Of a stretch of DNA of 56,521 nt, positions 45,194 through 54,559 are shown piece by piece. The notes below the pieces were generated by a model. That model was not told the DNA's origin. It did not search any database and worked only from the letters and a program-made list of their open reading frames with translations. The translations under genes and the position numbers were made by a program. The stretch spans positions 1-56,521 of the forward strand of contig JAFSBX010000026.1 in assembly GCA_017437065.1 (NCBI GenBank), given 5' to 3'. The stretch is from Lachnospiraceae bacterium. Lineage in GTDB: Bacteria; Bacillota; Clostridia; Lachnospirales; Lachnospiraceae. Each line of letters begins with the position of its first letter. Position 1 is the stretch's first letter.

Positions 45194-46279
45194 GTGAATG
45201 AAAAACAGATTACTAAAATAGTAATTAAAGGATTTAAATCTATTGAATCGTGCGAACTTGATTTTCAGATGATTAATATTTTGATTGGAAGTAATGGTTC
45301 AGGAAAGAGTAATTTTATTTCTCTTTTCAAAATATTACAGAGTATGATAGATGGAAATTTGCAGTTGTATACAGCTCAGCATGGTGGATCAAATGCATTT
45401 TTGTTTTTTGGAAGTAAAAGGACACAAAAACTTACAGTTGAATTTTATTTTGGAACCAATGGGTACCAATTTGAACTGATCCCTACAATGAATAATGGGC
45501 TGATGTATTCTGGAGAATGGTTTTATTGGAATCAGTGCGGTAAAAAGCAAGTGGGTAGTGGGCATATGGAATCACTTTGGCGTAAGGGCACAGGAACAAG
45601 AATTGATTCATTTGTAAAGAGCATTTTGGAAAATCAAAGATGGAGAGTTTATCATTTTCATGACACAAGTGATTCTGCATTGGTAAAGCAAGTGTGTGGG
45701 ATTAATGACAATTATGAACTTGCTACAGATGCAAGGAATCTGGCTGCATTTTTGTATCGTTTAAGAATAACTGAAGAAGGAAATTATAGGCAGATTGTGA
45801 GAACTATTCGTATGGTTGCTCCCTATTTCAAGGATTTTGTTTTGCATCCTAATCCCTTTAAGGCAGATACAATTTATCTGGAATGGAGTGATATAAACAG
45901 TGATATTCCGTTTACAGTAGCACAATTGTCTGATGGTACATTGCGGTTTATTTGTTTAGCGACACTTCTTTTGCAACCGGAGAAATTAATGCCGGAAACT
46001 ATTTTAATTGATGAACCCGAGCTTGGATTACACCCCTATGCAATATCTGTGCTTGCAGCTTTAATAAAAAAAGTATCCGTAAAAAAACAAATAATTATTT
46101 CTACACAGTCAGTTGAATTGTTAAATGAATTTAGTGCCAATGATATTATTGTAGTAAATCATACGAAAAATCATTCAGAATTTAAGCGGTTAAATGAAGA
46201 AGAATTACAAGTGTGGATTGATGAAGATTATACAATGGGTGAGCTTTGGAAAGGGAATATTATAGGAGGTCGTCCATAA
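45194..46279 (+). CDS. AAA family ATPase (SMC/OLD-like, AAA15/COG4637 type)
   Basis: 361 residues. The N-terminus TKIVIKGFKSIESCEL then INILIGSNGSGKSNF has Walker A at residues 32-39. Near residues 240-275 come LSDGTLRFICLATLLLQP (ABC-like signature) and ILIDEPELGLHP (Walker B with catalytic Glu and D-loop His). This is the RecF/SMC-like ATPase type that accompanies nuclease effectors in many phage-defence modules. It is followed one base later by a DUF4276 gene, the usual partner. The start is GTG 45194; the ribosome site is weak. Confidence 0.88.
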   Translation: MNEKQITKIVIKGFKSIESCELDFQMINILIGSNGSGKSNFISLFKILQSMIDGNLQLYTAQHGGSNAFLFFGSKRTQKLTVEFYFGTNGYQFELIPTMNNGLMYSGEWFYWNQCGKKQVGSGHMESLWRKGTGTRIDSFVKSILENQRWRVYHFHDTSDSALVKQVCGINDNYELATDARNLAAFLYRLRITEEGNYRQIVRTIRMVAPYFKDFVLHPNPFKADTIYLEWSDINSDIPFTVAQLSDGTLRFICLATLLLQPEKLMPETILIDEPELGLHPYAISVLAALIKKVSVKKQIIISTQSVELLNEFSANDIIVVNHTKNHSEFKRLNEEELQVWIDEDYTMGELWKGNIIGGRP

Positions 46280-46280
46280 G

Positions 46281-46906
46281 ATGAAAAGAGTAATTGTGTA
46301 CTGTGAGGAACTACAGAGGAAACTTTTGTCAATCAGATATTGAGCCCTGTCTTTGCGCAGGAGGGTATATGGATGACAGCTACATCTTTTAACGGTGTAT
46401 CAAAATATAGTATTATTAAGAAGAAATTATCTGATTTGTGTAGAAGTGACAAATCGGCAGTGGTTACTACAATGCTGGATTACTATGGATTACCTTCTGA
46501 TACTCCGGGGAAAAATCCACAATATGGTATTGATATTTATGAACGGGTAGAGCATGTAGAAGAGTGTATTAAGCAGGATATTGGATTAGATAATTTACTT
46601 CCCAATATTATTATGCATGAATTTGAAGCCCTGTTATTTTCAAAGCCGGAGTGCTTCGAGTATTGTGAATTACCGAAAGGTGACATTAAAAAATTATGTG
46701 ATATGTGCGGTGCGGCAGAAACGCCGGAACACATTAATAACAGCCCTAATACTGCACCATCTAAGAGAATATTAGCTGTATATCCTCAATATTCTAAGGT
46801 GATTGATGGATATAATATTGCACTTGACATTGGCTTATCAACGATGCGTAATGAGTGTAAGCATTTTGATAAATGGTTAAGTATGCTTGAAAATATAAAA
46901 GTGTAG
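46281..46906 (+). pseudogene. DUF4276 family (Toprim-like) partner, frameshifted near its start
   Basis: ATG 46281 begins MKRVIVYCE and then runs to a stop at codon 22. One base appears lost near 46308: with one more base (GAG GGA ACT) the protein would read VYCEGTTEETFVNQILSPVF, the normal start of DUF4276 with its V-x-x-EGxTE motif, which resembles the Toprim metal site of OLD nucleases. From 46310 the other frame stays open to 46906, with LDYYGLPSD and MHEFEALLFS, typical of the family. A single-base change could equally be a sequencing error, phase variation or true inactivation. The AAGATG start overlaps the ATPase end. Confidence 0.8.
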
Positions 46907-46970
46907 ATAGATTATCGTCATATGGTAATTTTCAACAAAAATCTTAAGAAACCATTAACTTCATTGAAGT

Positions 46971-47007
46971 AAAAATCCAAGTGTGCTACTATAACACTTG
47001 GATTTTT
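46971..47007. terminator. intrinsic terminator after the ATPase/DUF4276 module
   Basis: AAAAATCCAAGTGT (46971-46984) and ACACTTGGATTTTT (46994-47007) form a perfect 14-base stem around a nine-base loop, followed by GTTTTTA. The A-run and T-run at the two ends could let it work in both directions. Confidence 0.9.
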
Positions 47008-47084
47008 GTTTTTATGTAAAAGAAAAGTGCTTGAATGAAGACAATTCACAAGAAAAATTTTAAGAAAAGGGAAGTGTACATACA

Positions 47085-50000
47085 ATGAAATGGAAAGAGA
47101 AGTTGAAAAGGTTACTTGTGCTGGGACTAGCAGCGGGAATTACTATCAATAGTATCCCGCTGTCCTCTTATGCTGCGACGATTCAGGGGCAGGAATCGAA
47201 TATGGCAGTTATTGTTGAAGAAGATGCAGGTATGATTACAGAAGAAGCAGAAAACGAAACGGACTCCGTTCAGGAAACCACAGAAGCAGAAACAGAATCC
47301 GTGGTAGAGACAGAAGTTGAGTCGTCCATAGAAAATGAGACCGAAACAGAGACGGAAGTCACAACAGAAACGGAAACCGAGACTGAGGATGCAACAGAAA
47401 CTGAGGTGGAAACCGGGATCGAAGCAGAGACTGAAACGGAAACCGAATTTGAGACAGAGACAGAGTCAGACACTACAACGGAATTTGAGACTGAAACAGA
47501 GTCAGAGACCGCAACGGAATTTGAAACCGAAACAGAGATAGAAAGCGAGAATGAAAAAGAACCGTTGACCCGGCAGATAGAAGAGTTGGAGAAACAGGCA
47601 AAAGAAGCACTAAAAGATATAGTAACTTCAGAGTACGTCATGGCACTTGTCTATCTGTGTGATGCTTATGAGGTAAAAGCAGAAGCAGATTTTGAGGCGC
47701 AGACCGTAGAAACTCTTACCAGTGGACATACTGTATTAATACAGGATGTTGCGGTGGATACAGAGAGCATGACAATCTGGTATCAAGTATCCTTTACAGC
47801 AGATCAAGGTGAAAAGACAGGATACATATTAAGTAACTATCTGGCATATTCCAATGAAAACTTCCTTACATGGGAAGAAAATTATGTAAAACCCATTCAA
47901 AGATTACTGAATGAAAATAAAGGTGATATGCAGGCAGTTTTCAGTGATGGGGCAATGGGAACATACTCCAGCGATGTGTCACAGTTCCCTTCCAGTTATC
48001 AGAGTGCACTGCAGAAATTAAAGGACAGTCATCCGAACTGGACATTTGTAAAGTTTAATACAGGACTGAATTGGAATGATGTTGTATACAATCAGTTACA
48101 TCCGAAGGAAAGAAGTTTGGTTTATTATACCCGGGGTGAGGAATGGAAAAATGGAAAGTATGACAGTAGCTGGTATTATGCATCAGAAGCTGCTGTAAAA
48201 TATTGTTTGGACCCTAGAAATGGATTAACAGATCCGCGCATATTCCAGTTTGAGCAGCTGACATATAATTCGAGTTATCATACTGTGTCTGCCATTCAGG
48301 GAATATTGAACAGTACATTTATGAAAGGCACTGTTCCGAAAGCAACTGTCAGCTATGCACAGGCATTTTATACCATTGGAAAAGACAGAAAATTAAGTCC
48401 GTTCCATTTGGCTTCCCGAGTAATTCAGGAACAGGGTGTAACCGGCGGCTCACCATTGATTTCCGGAAATTATACAGGATATGATGGTCAATATAAAGGA
48501 TACTATAACTATTTTAATGTAGGTGCAACTTCCGACAATCCGATTCTTAACGGTTTGAAGTATGCAAAATCAAAAGGATGGAATACCCCGTACAAGTCTT
48601 TGGAAGGCGGAGCGGATACCATTGGAAAGAACTACATTTTACAGGGACAGGATACACTGTACTTACAAAAGTTTGATGTAGAGAGTAAGTACCATGGACT
48701 TTATGCACACCAATACATGCAGAATATTCAGGCACCGACAACAGAAGCATCTACCATTCGAAATTTATACAATCAGGCAGGTGCATTGGAGGGTAAATTT
48801 GTATTTAAAATTCCGGTATATAATGACATGCCGGATACAGCCAGCCCTGAACCGGGGTCAGAAACCGTTTCATTGAATATAAACAGTGCAAGTGTAAAGG
48901 GTGGTTACAGTACAACTGTCAGATACACAATTAATAATATAAAAAGCAGCAGTAGTACGCTGTCTTACTGTAGAGCACAGGATTCTATTGTTTCCATAAA
49001 AATCAATAATGATGAAACAAAGACAAGTGGCACTACAAAAACGGGTACCGTTACAATTACCGGATTAAAGCCCGGTGAAACATATGTTACTTTTACAACC
49101 TCCGGTGGTGCTACAGCAGCATGCAAAATTACTGTAGTGAAGGACACTATTACGCTTGATAAGACAGTGGAAGTGGCAGCAGGTACTTTGGATGGAAGTA
49201 TCAAAGGAACACCAATAGAAATTAATTATGAAATTAATAATCCGAAAAGTGAAGTGGTAACATGCAAGGTAGACAAGACCGATTTACTTAAGGCAGAAGT
49301 AATTTCAGAAGAGGAAGATAGTAAAAATAATAAGATTACAGGAAAAATCAGACTGACCGGATTAAAGCCGGGAACAGCGAAACTCACTTTGACTTCCAAG
49401 TATGGCGGTTCGGCAACATGTACGGTGAAAGTGGTACGTCTTCCGGAAGAAATTATTATGGAAACGGAAGAAATAATTGTAGGTATAGAGAATAGTAAAA
49501 CAGCCCGTGTTACTGTGTTGCCGGAGGATACAACCAATAAAAATCTTATATGGGAAAGTTCCGATGAGAGCATAGCTATTGTGAATCCGTCTACCGGAAG
49601 AATAACGGGAGTAGGAGAGGGAACAGCTACTATTACAGTAACTACAGAAGCAGTTACATTAAAAACAGGTGAGCAATTGCAGGAATCCTGTACAGTAACT
49701 GTAATTCCATCGGTGGAAAGTGTAGAACTTGCAGCAGAAGAAGTGGAACTCAGTCTGAAAGATGGTGAAACTTTTGAGCTAAACGGCAAAATTATTTTAA
49801 ATGGAGCTGAAACAAGTGAGTTTTACAATATCGAGTATATCAGTGCCGATGAAGAAATTGCTACAGTAGATGAGAGTGGTGTGGTTACACCGATTGCGGT
49901 AGGTAATACTGTGATTACGGCAATTGTAAAGGATGATTATGCATCTTCCGGAACGAAGCGTGCAACTTGTAAGGTTAGTGTTATACCGGAACATAAAGAG

Positions 50001-53000
50001 GAAATAATTATTCCGGAATACGGTTATGTACAGCCGGAAAGCATTCAGATTTACAAGAATGATACAGAGGAAGAAATAACCGAAGATACTTATGTAAATT
50101 CACCATTAAAAACAGATGGAAAAGCCGTTTTAAAATATGCAATTTCTCCTGCAGGTGCAAATGTGGAAAACGTAACATGGGAGAGCAGTAATTCTTCCAT
50201 AGCAGAAATTACACAGAATGTTGATGTTAACGGTAATTATGACGGTACGGTAACTATTACCGGAAAGACAAAAGGAAATGCGGTAATTACAGTGTCTACA
50301 GATATTGGTATTGAGAAAAAGCTAAATATCGTTGTAGAAGGAAAACAGGAAATTACAGAGGTTAAGTTAAATAAAACAGATGCTGTGATTTATGTGAATG
50401 GTGCAGATGGCGGTGATTCGGGTGTAATCGGAAATGAAAGTTTATCATCTACGGTACAGCTGAATGTAACACCGGCAGCAAATCAGGAAAGTGGTATTAG
50501 TTATACATGGAGCAGTACAAATGAAGCGGTTGCTGTAGTAGATGAGAATGGTAAAGTTACAGCAGTTGCACCCGGTAAGGCAGTCATTGTTGCAGAACAC
50601 ACCGGAGGAAGCGGAAAGTACGCAAAATGTACGATAACAGTAGAACGTTGTTTGGAAGAAATAACAACAAGTGTAGATGAGTTATATTTACAGCCTAACA
50701 AAAAAGTAACGATAACAGCTTCAATACTTCCGGCAGACAGTACAATTAAAAACTTAGAATGGGAAAGTGACAATGAAGAAGTTGCCACAGTGACACAAAA
50801 AGGTGTTGTTACTGTGAAGAAGAATACAGAAATCGGAGCACAAACGGTTATTCGTGTGACAGACCGGACTACAGGACTTTCGAAAGAAATTCCGTTGACG
50901 GTTACAGCAGCGGCAACTAAGAGTGTTACACTTTATACAGAAGATACGGACGAAGAAGGTAATCCGCTGAAAGCCGGGGCGCAGACTTTATATGTGAACG
51001 GTAACGAAGAGGAACAGAGCGTTATTATCAATGCGAAAGGGTTTGATACACAGAAAGCAGAAATTGAAAATCTGTCCTTCTATGCTACAAGCAGTAATAA
51101 AAAAGTAGCAGAGGTTGTACAGAATACAGATTCCGAAGGAGTTTATGATGGTACATTTAAGATAATTGCCAAAGCCAAGGGAAGCACCAATATTAAGGTG
51201 TTTGCTGCGGATGGCAGTGGTAAAAATGCAACGGTTAAAGTGACCGTGAAAGTATATCCGGAACAGGTAAATGTATCGAAAGAAGCGCTTTATATAACAC
51301 CTGGTAGCTCTGGTACGTTGGGAGCTGTAGTGACTCCTTCCAATGCAAATGACAAGGGAGTAGTATGGAAATTTGCAGACGGTGAGCTGAAAGACTCTAA
51401 GCATACTATGGATGGATTTACACTTGATCCGAAAAGCGGAAAAGTAACTATTCAGAGAGGTACAGCCACAGGAGAAACAGCAGAGTTTGTTGCTGTAAGT
51501 AAGTCAGGTGGTGTGGAATCCGAAACAACATGTACAGTAACGGTAATCTCCAAAAAGGTTACAAAAGTAAAACTGAACAAAACTTCCATAATAATGACCG
51601 GTGATGATGTAAGTCAGATTTCGGAAGAGCAGATAATTGCAACAGTTTCACCAAGTGCTGCAAGTGTAAAGGATTTGAAATACACAAGCAACAACGAAGC
51701 TGTAGCAACAGTAGATGAAGATGGAATGGTAACAGCAACCGGTTATGGTATGGCAACCATTACAGTATCTACATTAGATAACAGCAAAAAAGCAACCTGC
51801 AAGGTTTATGTAACCTCTTTAGATAAGGCGTATAAACTCTCTGCGGTTACAAAGAATTTTAATATTCAAAGTTATGCTTCGGATATTAACAGTCGTTGTG
51901 CACTTGCAATAAAAGACCAGTACGGAAATATTCTGGATAACAGTCTGTTTACGTTTACAAGTAATAAGCCGGCAGTGGCAGAAGTGGATGAAAACGGAAT
52001 TGTAAGCCCGAATAAATCCTTTGAAGGGGCAAAGAACGGAAAAGCAACCATTACAGCAACATTGACTGGTGATCCATATAAACGTAAAGTAACTTTCACG
52101 GTAACAGTTCTTGCAAAAAATCAGGCGGAAACTGTTTCGGTTACTGCACAGAATATTAGAGGAACTGATATAACAAATAAAAACTTTGCCGTAAAATATC
52201 CGATTACAAAGGATGCAAATACAATTTCTCTTACAGCTGAGGCACTGAATGTATACGGAGAGGCTTTGGATACGAAATTGAAATGGACAGTTTCAGATAC
52301 TTCCGTAGCAGCAATTAAGGTGGAAAAAGATACAAAGAGTGCGGTGCTGACAGTGAAAAAAGCAGGAAAATTCTACGTTACCTGTACGGCAAACGATACA
52401 TTAAAGAAGAGTCGTGTCATTCAGATAACAGCAGTAGATACCAAACCTGTTTTAGTAAATAATAAAATTACTTTAAATATACAGAGTGAGCCGGATGAGC
52501 AGTCTTATGTACAGGCTACAAGCCTGCACTTTGTAGAAAATAAAGAGTGTCCGATTCAAAACATTTCTGTTAAGAGTGTGAAAAAAGGAAAAAATGAAAT
52601 TAATGCTTCAGCTTTTGAGGTGAAAGAAGTAGAAGATGGTTACTATGCGGTATTTGTACCGGAAAGTTCTTTGGTAAGCCTTACGAAAGGGAATTATAAT
52701 GTAGTACTTTCTGTGGAGACAAACGGTCTTCCAGAGTTAGGACTTGGAAGTAAGGTGAAACATGATATTCCGGTGACTATGAGTATAGTAAATACGAAAC
52801 CAAAGGTAACTGTGAAAACAGCAACCATTAACTGTCAGAACCTTGAGCAGTTAGATACGGTGCTTCAAGTAACTGCACCGGATGTGGTAGAAAGCATACA
52901 ATTAGTAAAAGGACAGACAAATAAGTTTGATACCAGATTTGAATTGGTAGAAGAAGATGGTGTCTTTATATTAAAATTTGTAGATACAGCAGGGTATAAG

Positions 53001-54404
53001 GCTTCATCCATTACAGGAAAAGCGCAGATTAAAGTGGCAGGTTATCAGCCGGTAACAGTAAATGTGAAGGTAAACACACCTACCACGAAGGCATCCATTG
53101 TGACTTCAGAGGTGCCGGCGTTGGATGTGAAGATGGGAAGAGCGCAGAAGATAACTCTCATTGATAAGAAAACCAAAGAGGTTCTGAAAAATTATACGAT
53201 TGAAATACCAAAAGATGCGAAATTGGACATCGAGCAAAATGACGATGGTACGCTGAGCATAAAACCAGTGAAAGAAATGGTTGAAAAAGGGAAGTATAAA
53301 AATGGTTCAAACGTGACTGTAAAGGCAAAAGTAATGGCATTGTCCGAGGAAGGTATAGAACTGTGGAAGGACAAAGTAAATGTCAATATCAGCGTAAAGG
53401 TCTATACAGCTACACCGACAGTATCACTTGGTGCCACAACGCTTCAGTTAAACAGGCAGGTACCAAAAGAAACAGTGGAAACCTCAATCAGCATTAACAG
53501 AAGTAATGTACGGGTTGCAGATGACAGTGAGTGGAAAATTGAGCAGTATAATGCCAAGGACAAAAAATACACCATGATTAAAGGATGGGATAAATTACCT
53601 GAGGAGACGAGCGGAGACATTGTCTTGTCTTATAACCGACAGAGCAAGACTCTGTGTGCTTCCTTTAAAGAAGATGTAAATGTGAAAGCAGGCAATTACA
53701 AATATCGTATCACATGGATTGCAGAGGATTATTCCCTTGTGAAAAGAGATGTGACAGTGGTAGTAGTTGACAGAAAGCCAACCGCAAAAATATCTTCCAA
53801 AGGGAAGCTGGATCTGCTGACCAGATCAGATTCGACTATGCAGGGAACCATTAAATTAACGAATACAAAAGCTAAAGTAAAATCCATTACAATGATGGAG
53901 CCGGTTGCAAGCGGAGTACCTACAGAGAGAAACGAGAGTTTTTACACCTCATGGTTAGGAGATAATACTTTCCGTATCCGTCTTCGAGAAGGTGTGAAAA
54001 TGACAACCGGTAAGAAGACGATTCCGGTTAAGATTGTACTGGAAGGTGGGACTGTACTTTACAGTAATGTATCTTTCACGGTAAGTCAAAGCACACCGAA
54101 AGTAGTGATACCGAAAGCACAGACGATTTATAAATCAGGAAGCAACACAACGGTATGCTATGATATGAATACACAGATTCCTAAAGGGTATGAAATCAGC
54201 ACAATAAAAACTGTTTCAGCACCGACAGGAATTGGTGTGACGGTTGAAAACGGACGTGTATCTGTTTCTCTGGCAAACAGATATTTGAAGCCGGGAACTT
54301 GTAGTATTAAAGTGAATATGTATTTTAAAGGTGCACAGGATGTATTTGGAAGCGATTATGGAAAAGCTTTACAGAAGACATTGAAAGTGACCGTTAAAGA
54401 GTAG
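47085..54404 (+). CDS. giant secreted beta-N-acetylglucosaminidase with Ig-like (Big2) repeats
   Basis: 2439 residues. A signal peptide (about 1-30, basic KWKEKLKRL then a hydrophobic core, ending SSYAA) directs export. Residues 40-165 are an acidic Glu/Thr-rich low-complexity stretch. An SH3-like region follows (about 185-265), then a glucosaminidase domain (about 305-565) of the LytD/GH73 type, with the likely catalytic Glu449 in ASRVIQEQG and YNYFNVGA downstream. From about residue 590 to 1690, eight or nine Ig-like Big2 modules repeat the pattern W-x-S-S/D-x-V-A-x-V and G-x-A-x-I-T-V. The last 750 residues are beta-rich and of another type. It probably cleaves peptidoglycan at the cell surface. 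No LPXTG, SLH or choline-type anchor is seen. Confidence 0.88.
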   Translation: MKWKEKLKRLLVLGLAAGITINSIPLSSYAATIQGQESNMAVIVEEDAGMITEEAENETDSVQETTEAETESVVETEVESSIENETETETEVTTETETETEDATETEVETGIEAETETETEFETETESDTTTEFETETESETATEFETETEIESENEKEPLTRQIEELEKQAKEALKDIVTSEYVMALVYLCDAYEVKAEADFEAQTVETLTSGHTVLIQDVAVDTESMTIWYQVSFTADQGEKTGYILSNYLAYSNENFLTWEENYVKPIQRLLNENKGDMQAVFSDGAMGTYSSDVSQFPSSYQSALQKLKDSHPNWTFVKFNTGLNWNDVVYNQLHPKERSLVYYTRGEEWKNGKYDSSWYYASEAAVKYCLDPRNGLTDPRIFQFEQLTYNSSYHTVSAIQGILNSTFMKGTVPKATVSYAQAFYTIGKDRKLSPFHLASRVIQEQGVTGGSPLISGNYTGYDGQYKGYYNYFNVGATSDNPILNGLKYAKSKGWNTPYKSLEGGADTIGKNYILQGQDTLYLQKFDVESKYHGLYAHQYMQNIQAPTTEASTIRNLYNQAGALEGKFVFKIPVYNDMPDTASPEPGSETVSLNINSASVKGGYSTTVRYTINNIKSSSSTLSYCRAQDSIVSIKINNDETKTSGTTKTGTVTITGLKPGETYVTFTTSGGATAACKITVVKDTITLDKTVEVAAGTLDGSIKGTPIEINYEINNPKSEVVTCKVDKTDLLKAEVISEEEDSKNNKITGKIRLTGLKPGTAKLTLTSKYGGSATCTVKVVRLPEEIIMETEEIIVGIENSKTARVTVLPEDTTNKNLIWESSDESIAIVNPSTGRITGVGEGTATITVTTEAVTLKTGEQLQESCTVTVIPSVESVELAAEEVELSLKDGETFELNGKIILNGAETSEFYNIEYISADEEIATVDESGVVTPIAVGNTVITAIVKDDYASSGTKRATCKVSVIPEHKEEIIIPEYGYVQPESIQIYKNDTEEEITEDTYVNSPLKTDGKAVLKYAISPAGANVENVTWESSNSSIAEITQNVDVNGNYDGTVTITGKTKGNAVITVSTDIGIEKKLNIVVEGKQEITEVKLNKTDAVIYVNGADGGDSGVIGNESLSSTVQLNVTPAANQESGISYTWSSTNEAVAVVDENGKVTAVAPGKAVIVAEHTGGSGKYAKCTITVERCLEEITTSVDELYLQPNKKVTITASILPADSTIKNLEWESDNEEVATVTQKGVVTVKKNTEIGAQTVIRVTDRTTGLSKEIPLTVTAAATKSVTLYTEDTDEEGNPLKAGAQTLYVNGNEEEQSVIINAKGFDTQKAEIENLSFYATSSNKKVAEVVQNTDSEGVYDGTFKIIAKAKGSTNIKVFAADGSGKNATVKVTVKVYPEQVNVSKEALYITPGSSGTLGAVVTPSNANDKGVVWKFADGELKDSKHTMDGFTLDPKSGKVTIQRGTATGETAEFVAVSKSGGVESETTCTVTVISKKVTKVKLNKTSIIMTGDDVSQISEEQIIATVSPSAASVKDLKYTSNNEAVATVDEDGMVTATGYGMATITVSTLDNSKKATCKVYVTSLDKAYKLSAVTKNFNIQSYASDINSRCALAIKDQYGNILDNSLFTFTSNKPAVAEVDENGIVSPNKSFEGAKNGKATITATLTGDPYKRKVTFTVTVLAKNQAETVSVTAQNIRGTDITNKNFAVKYPITKDANTISLTAEALNVYGEALDTKLKWTVSDTSVAAIKVEKDTKSAVLTVKKAGKFYVTCTANDTLKKSRVIQITAVDTKPVLVNNKITLNIQSEPDEQSYVQATSLHFVENKECPIQNISVKSVKKGKNEINASAFEVKEVEDGYYAVFVPESSLVSLTKGNYNVVLSVETNGLPELGLGSKVKHDIPVTMSIVNTKPKVTVKTATINCQNLEQLDTVLQVTAPDVVESIQLVKGQTNKFDTRFELVEEDGVFILKFVDTAGYKASSITGKAQIKVAGYQPVTVNVKVNTPTTKASIVTSEVPALDVKMGRAQKITLIDKKTKEVLKNYTIEIPKDAKLDIEQNDDGTLSIKPVKEMVEKGKYKNGSNVTVKAKVMALSEEGIELWKDKVNVNISVKVYTATPTVSLGATTLQLNRQVPKETVETSISINRSNVRVADDSEWKIEQYNAKDKKYTMIKGWDKLPEETSGDIVLSYNRQSKTLCASFKEDVNVKAGNYKYRITWIAEDYSLVKRDVTVVVVDRKPTAKISSKGKLDLLTRSDSTMQGTIKLTNTKAKVKSITMMEPVASGVPTERNESFYTSWLGDNTFRIRLREGVKMTTGKKTIPVKIVLEGGTVLYSNVSFTVSQSTPKVVIPKAQTIYKSGSNTTVCYDMNTQIPKGYEISTIKTVSAPTGIGVTVENGRVSVSLANRYLKPGTCSIKVNMYFKGAQDVFGSDYGKALQKTLKVTVKE
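47445..47552. repeat. three 36-base tandem repeats coding a 12-residue acidic unit
   Basis: Units start at 47445, 47481 and 47517, each beginning GAATTTGA, and code EFETETESDTTT, EFETETESETAT and EFETETEIESEN. They lie inside a longer Glu/Thr-rich stretch in the stalk after the signal peptide of the giant glucosaminidase. In-frame units like this can change in number between strains. Confidence 0.85.
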
Positions 54405-54409
54405 GAGTG

Positions 54410-54445
54410 AGACCCCGTGGGCAGATGAAAATGCCTGTGGGGTCT
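54410..54445. terminator. probable terminator after the giant glucosaminidase gene
   Basis: AGACCCC (54410-54416) pairs with GGGGTCT (54439-54445), with an inner GGCA/TGCC pairing and three mismatches between. TTGTTCTT follows. It lies six bases after the stop codon; the T-tract is interrupted, so efficiency is uncertain. Confidence 0.72.
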
Positions 54446-54479
54446 TGTTCTTCAATGGTGAACTAAATAGGCAAATTCG

Positions 54480-54508
54480 TTGAAATTCATTCTACTCCGC
54501 TGTATAAT
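54480..54508 (+). promoter_or_regulatory. sigma-A promoter for the AAA-like/PD-(D/E)XK gene
   Basis: TTGAAA (54480-54485) and a perfect TATAAT (54503-54508) are separated by 17 bases. They lie about 50 bases before the gene at 54560, in the gap after the preceding terminator. Confidence 0.8.
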
Positions 54509-54559
54509 AAGGCAGAGTATTGATTTGTCAGGAGTGTGTAAAAACTAGGAGGGAGCTGC

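Noticed and set aside
47445-47552. Tandem 36-base units considered as a CRISPR array
   Set aside because: The units are contiguous without spacers, diverged, and in frame with the protein; no cas genes are present.
47270-47641. Antisense 123-residue frame rich in Ser-Val repeats
   Set aside because: It is the mirror of the Glu/Thr codon repeats of the giant glucosaminidase gene on the other strand; no ribosome site.
49226-49789. Antisense 187-residue open frame
   Set aside because: Lies wholly within the glucosaminidase Big2 region and reads as low-complexity Ser/Val sequence; a shadow of biased codon use.
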